In this document: positions 46,117 through 56,700 of the stretch, piece by piece | Layout: each line of letters starts with the position of its first letter | Numbering within the stretch: position 1 is the first letter of the stretch | Source of the DNA: Escarpia spicata | Taxonomy: Eukaryota; Annelida; Polychaeta; Sabellida; Siboglinidae | Direction: 5' to 3' | Assembly: GCA_963995525.1 (NCBI GenBank) | Contig: OZ023206.1 | Span: forward strand, 5,028,795 to 5,092,794 | DNA: 64,000 bases | Notes under the pieces: model-generated | Seen by the model: the letters and a program-made list of their open reading frames with translations, nothing else | Told to the model about the DNA's origin: nothing | The model's database searches: none | Translations under genes and position numbers: made by a program

Positions 46117-46142
46117 CGTCGTCGCCGCCGCCGCCGCCGCCA
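46108..46142. repeat. (GTC/GCC)n trinucleotide run
   Basis: GTCGTCGCC followed by six GCC repeats. Confidence 0.9.
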
Positions 46143-46144
46143 GT

Positions 46145-46305
46145 GTTGACGCTTACATTTATCCGGGCGTTAAATAATATCCGGGTGACGTTTCTGCGCG
46201 TGCGCGTATCTAGGGGAATATATTTAACGCTACCTACGATTGTCGCGTTTACATTTATCCGGGCGTTACATTTTATCCGGGTGATGTTTATGTGCATATG
46301 TAAGG
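46145..46305. repeat. two copies of a CpG-rich module
   Basis: Copies at about 46148-46205 and 46240-46298 share ACATTTATCCGGGCGTTA and ATCCGGGTGA.GTTT.TG. A third, inverted copy of the inner part (CGTTAAATAATATCCG.GTG.CGTTTCTG) lies at about 51062-51110. Confidence 0.7.
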
Positions 46306-46614
46306 CATACTATTTGGCACCAGTAGATCAGGTGGTGATAAATATGATTTAGTAGTTAAATATGTTTCGTTTGTTGTCGAAACACGATCCATATAGTTAG
46401 AGTACATAATAATAATTTCCTGTTTCATATTTATAACCAAGTATAAGAGTAAGTCACGTGACGTGTGCGTATGGCGTACTAATAATAATAACAGTATTTA
46501 ATGTGACTTTTGGGGTGCATATTGAGGAATACAGACCTACGTACTTATATGAAATGGCTGAATGAAAATGTCCTGATATTATGTCAGTCGTCGGCGACAG
46601 ACACTGTTGTAAAT

Positions 46615-46617
<3 letters not shown>

Positions 46618-46697
<80 letters not shown>
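46618..46697. repeat. (GT)n microsatellite, about 40 repeats
   Basis: Pure GT run ending in a GCGCGTGCGT patch. Confidence 0.99.
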
Positions 46698-46699
<2 letters not shown>

Positions 46700-46884
46700 G
46701 CGCGCGTGCGTGCGTAAAGATTATAAAATTATATAAGTAGGCCTAAGTTACGTTTATGCTAATACTACCTGCTTTACCAGATGTTTTAATTAAAATTTAA
46801 TTACTGCACAAATCATTTACATGTCTGATCATGTTATTACGTGGGCATTAGAAAGGCGTTTACGGCTATATAAAAACATGTTAT

Positions 46885-47404
46885 TAGTATAGTGGCAGTG
46901 GCAACAGATGGGGAAGCAGACCTCTACGAACAGCTAATGAAATGGATGGCCATATTCAGCAGGGTCTGGCAGTCAGTTTGGAGAAGACGGAGGCGATGTG
47001 GGTTGGGCAGGAATACAAAGACATGGATACACACAGACAGTTTTGTATACCTGGAGGTTGACGTGACAGAGAGTTTGGTGAGATGTCGGCTGAAGTGGGC
47101 GGTACACATAGAACGAATGGGGGGAGAACAGCTAGCGAAGAAAGCGGATACACGGAAAGTGGACGGGGAAAGGAGGCCAGGAAGACTAAGACTGCGTTGG
47201 GAAGATTGCTTTAAGAGAGACTTTGAAGGATTGGGAGAGGGGTGGAGAAGGAATGCGAAAGACAGAGGTGAGTGGAGACGGTTCGTTGGAGATAGCAGTA
47301 AAAAGGCAGTGAGGGGAGGAACAGAAAAGAAAGGAAAACCCAGAAATCAAGGTCAGCCTCACCGTGGCCCACGGAAAGAAGAGGAGAGCAACAATTGTGG
47401 CTAA
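46885..47404 (+). mobile_element. LINE C-terminal fragment
   Basis: Encodes a decayed RT tail (GEADLYEQLMKWMAIFSRVW, CGLGRNTKTW) followed by LKWAVHIERMGGEQLAKKAD, ERRPGRLRLRWEDCFKRDFE and WRRNAKDRGEWRRFV. The L-x-W-x-x-H-x-x-R-M, G-R-x-x-x-R-W and D-R-x-x-W-R motifs are diagnostic of non-LTR retrotransposon C-termini. Catalytic residues are missing. Frame is open for 170 codons but only because the piece is short. Confidence 0.8.
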
Positions 47405-47884
47405 TTTTTTTGTAGACAACTACGCAAATGTATGCTTTAATATGAATAGTTTATGCAAACAAAATGTAATATGCTGGACCATACATCAATTATATTCAAT
47501 TCAAACGTTGTTGAGAAATTGTCCAAACGAGGAAGGAAGGCTCATCAGAGTTACAAATTAGTATAATAAATATATTAACAAAACCTGCAGAATATGACAT
47601 ATATAGTATTACATACATAATACTAAAAAAGTAGTTTGCTGCATGTATACCTGCGTATACACTGTATGCATATGATACAAACATTCATTGATTGTTCATG
47701 TTACTTAACTATTGTTGTTTTTACATTAGTCAAGTGTATCTCCTGGAGTATGCAATGGAAGACATTACAGACTATGCAACTCCTAGAAATGTCATAATTG
47801 TCATAACACATACATATAATATGATTCTTGGTGTATTTGTTATGTTGTATCAGACATAAGTTGTCCACCTGTAAATAATACATA

Positions 47885-48062
47885 CAGTCAACCCTCGCTT
47901 TACGGTAACCTCGGTAATACAGCCACCTCGCAATTTAGGGCATTCTACAACAGTTCCACATACAGTAAGGTATAAGAAAGTAGTCCTGCTAATAAGATCA
48001 CCTCGCTAACCAGGTCACTTTTGCTCAGACCCAAGTGTGACTTTCATAATGAGGTTCCACTG
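47885..48062. mobile_element. mariner/Tigger-type MITE, 178 bp
   Basis: TA-flanked, with ends CAGTCAACCCTCGCTTTAC and, read inward from the right, CAGTGGAACCTCATTATGA. Internal sequence has a further CACCTCGC pair. Confidence 0.75.
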
Positions 48063-48099
48063 TAATTGCTTTTGACTATATTCTAAGACTATTTGTTGA

Positions 48100-49700
48100 T
48101 AGAACTATAAGTGCACTTGATATAGTTCACCGTGTTCAAAGTTTGCAATCAATTTTGTATAACTAGTAAAACACAAGTTATTCCTTTCAGCTGCAGCAAA
48201 CACCATTCAATACACCTGTTTAGAAACATAGCACACACTAATCACTCATTATCCACACAGACATCACACACAAAGTAGTTATTGACCGCTGCGAACACTG
48301 TCGCTGCTTGGTGTGATTCTGGGCACATGTGATGTGGTACTGCCAGTGGCACCAGTCACATCTCATCTGCAACAGATACATGTTTTATTCTACCAAAGCC
48401 ATATTGCAAGACAATGTTTGGTATATATTGTCTATATGTACTGTAGAAGGCACGCTATATCTTATAAATATATATGTGCAGATTTGTTTATCTAGTTCAG
48501 TTGTTTTCCAAGTTATAGCAATATCGTATTTATTAATACTATCTATATTGTAGCATTTTAATAAATGGTTAGTACTACTGAAGAGACATTTACTTTATAA
48601 TAATAAATCTTCCTTTATAGTACAGGTCATGACCTACAGTATACAAATTAATAATGACATACACAAGTATAAGCTGTTGTAATATAGTTTATTATAAATA
48701 GCCTTAAACAGGTAACCAATCATGCTAGCACCAAGTGGTCAAGCTATTGCAGTTGAGCACTTTATGGACACGTGACCTGCCGCAACAAAGTGGGTATTAA
48801 TTTCCAACATTGTGAAATGGAATTTTTTACATTTCTGGATTCCAATAAAATAGCACCCCATAATTTTAAGTTTCAAAGTGAGAAATTTTTTAAAAATTGG
48901 GCTGTGTTAAAAAGAAATACTAATAACAACTATACAGTTAGTATTTTATAATATTTGGGTTTTATTTGTTGAGGAAAATAAACTGGAAATTGAAAGATGA
49001 GATTATAAAGTGTACATTTCTGACATCACAACATTGATGGGATATCACCTAGACACGTATTTTTGGCTCGTGTGCAGAATAATTAATCACTAAATCATCA
49101 GTAAGGTGTTTCAATGCAGTACTATTTACCAAACAATTTGATGAAATACTTATCCTTCACAGAATGCTAGTAGTTATATAGACAAAATCCCACCACAATA
49201 AAGGTAACCCTTTTATAGATATGGGAAGAACTGAACAACAGACGATTGCAATACTCAGTGAGATGTCCATAAACCAGGAGTATATTGTGCATCTAGTGAC
49301 ATACCAGCTGGATTTGAACCAGCCACAAAACACTGATATATTGCATTCGATTGTTGAAGTATAGACAGAAATTATAACTATCTATATGACGAGTGTGGAC
49401 AAAAGTCAGCTGTTTGATCGAGATATACTATGGAAGATATTACCTATTTCTAAAATTGGAAACACAGACTTATGCACTTGCTTCAACTGAACAAGACATC
49501 GTAAGAGCATGTTAAGACAAGACTAGTACACGAAACCAAATTAACACAGGTTTTATTCACAATATATTTTATTCACAATGCACACTTATATACACAGCTA
49601 TATAAATGAGTACATAAGTATAGGCACCAGTGAATCTAAATACATGACTAGCTTTCAAACTGTAATACCTAATTGCAGTGAGTGTTGCTGAATGCTTCCT
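48100..49700. other. intergenic, nothing recognised
   Basis: AT-rich sequence without recognisable exon, RNA gene or array. Poly-A-signal-like hexamers are frequent but uninformative at this base composition. Confidence 0.4.
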
Positions 49701-49725
49701 GGAGACTGTGTTGGTGTTGCAGTGA

Positions 49726-50030
49726 ACAGGTCTGTCACTGGTGAAGTACTAGGAACAGGTATGTCACTGGTGAAGTACTAGGAACAGGTCTGTCACTGGT
49801 GAAGTACTAGGAACAGGTCTGTCACTGGTGAAGTACTAGGAACAGGTATGTCACTGGTGAAGTACTAGGAACAGGTCTGTCACTGGTGAAGTACTAGGAA
49901 CAGGTCTGTCACTGCTGCTGAAGTACTAGGAACAGGTCTGTCACTGGTGAAGTACTAGGAACAGGTCTGTCACTGCTGCTGAAGTACTAGGAACAGGTCT
50001 GTCACTGCTGAAGTACTCGGAGCATCGCCA
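49726..50030. repeat. 29-bp minisatellite, about 10 copies
   Basis: Unit GGAACAGGTCTGTCACTGGT + GAAGTACTA; some copies have an extra CTG (TCACTGCTGCTGAAG). Confidence 0.95.
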
Positions 50031-50875
50031 GGGACTATTATATTTTTCTTATTGACATCAAAAAAAATTCCAAACTTCATTCGTAAGTAAAATTAAATAA
50101 TACAAAAATATAACTGTTTATCAGTGCACTTAAGTAATGTGTGTCTTGAGGTTTGAACTGAATAGCCATTATAAGTGATGTCACATCCATCGTCTGACTG
50201 CATGTTCCCAGTTGGTCCAGTTGCCCTACAATTATAAAAAATACATTCTTTAACATGAGTGTGCAATATTATACGAAACATCGTGCTGTGCAGTTTCTCT
50301 CAATGCATGCTGAATGGTTGAAACGAATGAACAGCTTTTGTGCAGAATGCGTAATGTTTCCCTTAAAAACTTTTTTGCTGTTAGGATATCCAAGAACACA
50401 CTCAGCTATATTATTGGAACTTACGTTTAAGCACCAGTTGGCTCTTTCACAGATGGATACTGCATGGACAGAAGATTTGCGACTAAAAAATAATGCATAT
50501 GATGTGGTAGGTTTATATATATGTATACATATGTTGTTACCAAAGTAAATTAAGACTTGCAGAAAACATGACTATGCTGCATGCACTATCCAATGTTAAG
50601 CCTATCAGTACTATTACATTTACATCCTGGCATGGCTAATGACTAATCTGTTGAGATAATGTAGGCATAAGATCTTAAACAAACTAATGCTACCCAATAG
50701 AATGAATAGTTTACGTTGCAAATGACAACATCATTCATTATTAACGTCATAACCGATAACGGTGTAGAACGTTTGATGACGACCTTAGATAATGTAAGCT
50801 TAGTTATTAATTTTAAGGTCATCTGGACTTGACTTCAATTTAGCTTAGCCTTAGATACACTTTAAATTGCCTTTG

Positions 50876-51028
50876 TAACGCACCTTTTGTGACATACTTC
50901 GATGCCGCATAGCGTATCCTCCTCTTCCTGCTGTCATTGTTTGCAACCGTTGGATGGTGTACGCCATTGTTAATGTAGTGCATGAGCTGCTCGTAAAACA
51001 TTTCTGCGTTCGTTTTAACACAGCTCAT
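50876..51028 (-). CDS. possible first exon of an unidentified, perhaps integrase-related gene
   Basis: Minus-strand ATG at 51028 opens MSCVKTNAEMFYEQLMHYIN then NGVHHPTVANNDSRKRRIRY and AASKYVTK, with a plausible donor (GGTGCGT) at about 50884. The pattern Y-x-x-x-G-x-x-H-P ... R-R/K-R-x-I-R-x-A-x-K-x-x-x-K resembles the N-terminus of gypsy-integrase-derived proteins such as GIN1, which is a weak single-exon similarity. I could not find a convincing second exon; a phase-compatible acceptor occurs near 50226. Confidence 0.3.
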
Positions 51029-51125
51029 ACTGTCAGTTTAGGCGGTAAACGGAAATGACTGACTCGCGCATGCACAGAAACGCCACTCGGATATTATTTA
51101 ACGGGGGTGCCGCGGGATGGGAAGC

Positions 51126-51325
51126 NNNNNNNNNNNNNNNNNNNNNNNNNNNNNNNNNNNNNNNNNNNNNNNNNNNNNNNNNNNNNNNNNNNNNNNNNNN
51201 NNNNNNNNNNNNNNNNNNNNNNNNNNNNNNNNNNNNNNNNNNNNNNNNNNNNNNNNNNNNNNNNNNNNNNNNNNNNNNNNNNNNNNNNNNNNNNNNNNNN
51301 NNNNNNNNNNNNNNNNNNNNNNNNN
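51126..51325. other. assembly gap (200 N)
   Basis: Exactly 200 Ns. Conventional gap filler, true size unknown. Frames drawn across it have no meaning. Confidence 1.
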
Positions 51326-51938
51326 GTATACATAATTGTAGTAAGAGTTGTAGAACCCACTATCAAAATGATTCTCGAAAAGTCGCCTTGCAAACCACGA
51401 GCGTTCCAGACGCTTTGCAGTTGCTATGCCGTCAGCCAATCAAAAACAAGATAGCGCGAAACCGCTTATCAATATCTACACGTTGACGTTATTTCCAAAT
51501 ATAATAGTCAGCGACAAAAACAAAGGGGCAAGGTTTTTGCAAGAACAGTACGTATATAAGTTCGATTTGTGAGATGTCTGCCACGCTAATAATTTTTCCC
51601 GGAGGTCACGCACTATTACTTAGGATTGTGAAGCTGAAATCGCGACGTCAGATATGATTGTGACGTTGGAAACCATGACGTCAGGCTTTGGCTCTATCGA
51701 TTGTTTGCAAAACAAAAGAAATCTCAGCAAGACTCAAATCTCATAAAAACATTCTATTCACATATAGACAAACAAATCTGCATTTTATTTCATTGCATCT
51801 TAAACACAATATTTTTGTAAAAGAATTCGCAGAAAACGAAATTTCACAAAGAAGGACCAAAATGTATAAATTCCGCATCCTGTGCCTCCTTAACGCTATT
51901 TTGCTCGTTTTAAAATGTTAATCTAACGTTTAATTTCT

Positions 51939-53139
51939 TCTTCTTCTTCTTCAAAGTCTTGTGGTTACTTCTATCCAGAAGAATGTTCCACAGTTTGTTG
52001 CACATGCAAAGGGTTGATAAAACATGGTTGATAAAAACAGTGTTTATTTTTTATTTTTTTAAAGAGAGTGTGTCTAGATAGTATTTTTTACCCAGACCTC
52101 AACTGCCGCTTTGAAGGCTGTGAGCAAAGACCGTATATCAATACAAGACGGTGCAGCGCGAGCTATCTACATTGTTCGAGGCAAGGAGCCTCTATTTGGA
52201 CAGGAGGCGTCACTGAGCGAGAAAATGGCAGTCTACACTGAAGGTTTTTGTCCGCTATTCGGGAGGCAAGCGCATGCGCCTGCGGGACCGGAGCGCGCGA
52301 TATTAGCGTATTTGTTCACTTACGTCATTTCATCAGAATAATCACCAAGCTGTGATGCGTCATATCAAATGAAAGGTATTATTAAAGTAATCCTTGAAGT
52401 TTTTTACCTATCACAATTCAAAATATTATGCAAAGAACTGCATTTTCTGCACGCGTATGGTCTGGCCTCGCGCACCTCCGGAATGGCGGACGAACTACAT
52501 ACGTACTTTTCTCGAACAATGTAAATAGCGCGCGCTAGACCGTCTTGTAGTGATATACGGTCTTTGGTTCGAGGAAAGTACGTAAGCAGTTCGTCCGCCA
52601 TTCTGGAGTTGCGCCGAGCCAGACCATACGCGTACAGAAAATGCAGTTCTTTGCATTATCATAGCTCACCATTTTCAACGATTACCTCAAAATTTTAATT
52701 ATATAAGAAGTGGTACAGCCTGATGATTATTCTGATGAAACACGACGAAGTTCAGTTGGCTCAATAACTAATTGTAACGTTTCTACGTTTCTACGTTGCA
52801 AATTTCATTATTTTGAATTGTGAGAATTGTGATAGGTAACAAACTTCAAGGATTACTTTAATATTTTTCATTTTACATGAGGCATCACAGCTTGGTGATT
52901 ATTCTGAACAAATACGCTAACATCACGCGCTACGGTCCCGCAGGCGCATGCGCTTGCCTCCCGAATGGCGGATAAAACCTTCAGTGTAGATTTCCATTTT
53001 CTCGCTCAGTGACGCCTCCTGTCCAAATAGAGGCTCCTTGGCTGTGAGGGTGCTGGCCGAGGACGCTTTGTCGGGGATTTTGTTCCACAAACGGATGGCT
53101 GAGGGGAAGGAGTGGAGGTGCGTGTTTGTTCTGGAGTGA
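51939..53139 (-). mobile_element. CR1-like LINE 3' end, split by foldback element
   Basis: Minus strand from 53139: VAHSRTNTHLHSFPSAIRLW, NKIPDKASSASTLTA, then after the insert FKAAVEVWVKNTI and a stop near 52085. The F-P-S-A-I-R-L-W-N motif is the standard end of CR1-type proteins. The 3' tail is (GAA)n, seen as TTCTTCTTC at 51939-51953. Confidence 0.75.
52125..53039. mobile_element. foldback element with nested inverted repeats, 915 bp
   Basis: Flanked by GGCTGTGAG (52116-52124 and 53040-53048); removal rejoins the LINE peptide LTAFKAAVE. Inside, about 52190-52430 is inverted at about 52840-53039 (e.g. AAGGAGCCTCTATTTGGACA, GGAGGCGTCACTGAGCGAG), 52432-52518 is inverted at 52567-52653, and 52125-52188 is inverted at 52507-52565. 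It is therefore a hairpin within a hairpin. Confidence 0.8.
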
Positions 53140-53779
53140 GCAACCAAAATGTAATGTTAGACTAACTTTAATGTAACCGTTGCAGAAACGTTAGTTTAAC
53201 GTTTGATGCAAACGTTATTTTGCTCGATTTTAATCTAACGTTTAATTTTTACAAATATGTAACGTTAAACTAACGTTAATGTAGCCGTTGCAGAGACGTT
53301 ATTTTAAAGTTTAATGCAAACGTTAGTTTAACGTTATTAGTCTGTAAACACAAATTTCTGTCTACAATGATATATAATTATATATAACCGGGTCATTTTA
53401 GTATGTACACTAGGTGGCGCCATTTTATCATGCTGCTTCGTAGCGTTTTTTTTTCTTTTAATTATACAATAAGTAGCCGAATTCACCGGGAGGGCAATTT
53501 CTTAAAATGGCACTTATAATAGGTAAAAAGGGCAGTTTACGCATACATTAATGATTATGTTCATAAAATTTTAGGCAGGTATGAAAGCTTAAAATAATGT
53601 GTCATTATCTTTGTATCCACATAGTTGTGGGGCCTACAGTGACGAGTGACGACTGCATCTTGGTATGAAAATAAATGTTACACATATACCCTAGAAACAT
53701 GTTTTATTACAACCAATACATGCTGTAGTCATAGAAACATGAGACGTATCCTGCAAGTCAGAACGTTTGACGGTTGTCT

Positions 53780-56700
53780 CAATTTGACTAGACGAGTCCC
53801 GTTTCGCGGGGGAATTTCATAACGAATTCACGCTGTTTGTAGATGTCCCAGTATGGAGCCCAGCATATTCTTGTCTTCTCGAAGAATCTGACGGCAGCGG
53901 GTCGAGGGTCATAGTAGGCGGTGCCCACACTATTCAGTGCCACCATGAGTCGTGCGTTTCTCGTGTCCTCATTCGTACTGGTGCGGTGATAATCGACCGC
54001 GAGGTTGTGGTGGCTCACGATCCTTTCGGTCTGCATAGAGTGTCGACTCATACAAGCCAGAGATGCCAATCCTGAACTGAGTCTGTTGTGACTGACAGAA
54101 GTTGGCGCAGTCTGACAGTCAACTTACAATCGAGATCACAGCCATCAGGCAGGAATGGCACATTCGTCATGTTTTCCCACTGCTCACCCTCGCGCGCCAG
54201 GGATCGCTGCGGCTAATTACGTCAGTGCCAGCCAGCAGTACCCCCTGGCTGATCCAGTGGAGACACCAGCCAGCTTTACGAAACTCTGAATTTAAGCTCA
54301 GCCTATGAAATCGCTCACTAGATCAATGGATCTAGGCAGGTGGTCATAATAAAACCAATTTCAACCAACCGTGGCTCGTGTTATATGCAGTGTTTAGGAA
54401 ATAGAAGCAATTATTTGTATACACAATACTGTTCAGCTGCTCGTGTTAATGGGCGAACGGGTCATTATATATTGGGATTCCCAGAAGTCGTTTATCCGTC
54501 TTAAAATTGGGGCGGGTATTTGCGCTGTTCTCACGGGTGATGCAGTCGCGACTGGCGAAGTCAATTACTAGTTTGACTCAGCTAACTTCCGCACTTCGCG
54601 TAGGGGATCAGCCAGGGCTAGTTTTGCATGGCCCTGGCTTGCGAGGATACCACTGCTCGGCTACCCCGTCCGCAAAGTAATATGCCTCTGACGACGCTTG
54701 ACGACGCGCACACCATGCTCAATTATCTCAGACTGCGTGCCATCACTATATAACTCATTCATGTCTTTGGTGACGTCCTCCTACTCGGGGTGCATGCGTT
54801 CAGACAGGTATTCGTACGATGCTTGCACGGCCTCCAACCTGATTGCTCGTCCATCGCGGCGGTTTGTACAAACGAACTGGTGATTACACTTTCGTTGTGC
54901 TAGGTCCTCTTTTGTGTTATCGGTTGGACAACTCACTTTCTCCTCCCTTCTTCCCAGGAATGGTCCATCCCTCATTAGGTTCAACTTCTTGATTGCTGCA
55001 TCAGTCACAGTGAGAAGATCACTGATGATCAAATAACTCCTTTGCAACTTCTTCTGGGGTGTTTCAAATATCTCCAGGATGTCGCCCATCAGTGCGTTGG
55101 CGGTTCCAGATTCTCAGGAACCCGTTGGCTTCAGCCTTCTCCTTTCCGTCGCTGGTACTTTCTGGCGACTGCATCTGTTCCCACACCATAGTGCAAGCTT
55201 GTAGGTTGTTCATCACAGCATCCACCAGCTGAAGCTCGTGCTGGGCAAACCTGAGATCGTGGTGTCGGGGGAACTGTTTGATATTCCCGGCCTGCGCTGA
55301 CATCTTCATCTATCTCGGCGTCCGGAAGAATCATACGAGTCCCAGTAGATTGGACTTCCAGATTCCCAACTCAGGTACGATGCTGACGACCGACTCAATG
55401 GCTAAGTGAGATCAGTGGGCAGCACCAGCTGCTGCCAAGCCTCTCTGCATTTGGTCAGCAGACGTCATAATCCACCTTGTCTGTTGGTGTGTGCCGCCTC
55501 GCCGTCAGTGGTGTCACCAACCAGCTTCGTGTCTTTACCTCATAATCCACCTTGTCTGTTGGTGTGTGCCGCCTCGCCGTCAGTGGTGTCACCAACCAGC
55601 TTCGTGTCTTTACCTCATAATCCACCTTGTCTGTTGGTGTGTGCCGCCTCGCCGTCAGTGGTGTCACCAATCAGCTTCGTGTCTTTACCTCATAATCCAC
55701 CTTGTCTGTTGGTGTGTGCCGCCTCGCCGTCAGTGGTGTCACCAACCAGCTTCGTGTCTTTACCTCATAATCCACCTTGTCTGTTGGTGTGTGCCGCCTC
55801 GCCGTCAGTGGTGTCACCAATCAGCTTCGTGTCTTTACCTCATAATCTACCTTGTCTGTTGGTGTGTGCCGCCTCGCCGTCAGTGGTGTCACCAACCAGC
55901 TTCGTGTCTTTACCTCATAATCCACCTTGTCTGTTGGCGTGTGCCGCCTCGCCGTCAGTGGTGTCACCAACCAGCTTCGTGTCTTTACCTCATAATCCAC
56001 CTTGTCTGTTGGTGTGTGCCGCCTCGCCGTCAGTGGTGTCACCAACCAGCTTCGTGTCTTTACCTCATAATCCACCTTGTCTGTTGGTGTGTGCCGCCTC
56101 GCCGTCAGTGGTGTCACCAACCAGCTTCGTGTCTTTACCTCATAATCCACCTTGTCTGTTGGTGTGTGCCGCCTCGCCGTCAGTGGTGTCACCAACCAGC
56201 TTCGTGTCTTTACCTCATAATCTACCTTGTCTGTTGGTGTGTGCCGCCTCGCCGTCAGTGGTGTCACCAACCAGCTTCGTGTCTTTACCTCATAATCCAC
56301 CTTGTCTGTTGGTGTGTGCCGCCTCGCCGTCAGTGGTGTCACCAACCAGCTTCGTGTCTTTACCTCATAATCTACCTTGTCTGTTGGTGTGTGCCGCCTC
56401 GCCGTCAGTGGTGTCACCAACCAGCTTCGTGTCTTTACCTCATAATCCACCTTGTCTGTTGGTGTGTGCCGCCTCGCCGTCAGTGGTGTCACCAACCAGC
56501 TTCGTGTCTTTACCTCATAATCCACCTTGTCTGTTGGTGTGTGCCGCCTCGCCGTCAGTGGTGTCACCAATCAGCTTCGTGTCTTTACCTCATAATCTAC
56601 CTTGTCTGTTGGTGTGTGCCGCCTCGCCGTCAGTGGTGTCACCAACCAGCTTCGTGTCTTTACCTCATAATCCACCTTGTCTGTTGGCGTGTGCCGCCTC

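Larger units (their letters stand above)
51885..53335. repeat. AACGTT-rich dispersed repeat, copy B, broken by a nested insert
   Basis: The left part (51885-51938, TTTTGCTCGTTTTAAAATGT ... CTAACGTTTAATTTC) and right part (53140-53335) together align with copy A at 41655-41866. Between them sits about 1.2 kb of LINE and foldback sequence. Confidence 0.7.

Noticed and set aside
51055..51486. Frames spanning the N gap
   Set aside because: Residues across 200 Ns are unknown.
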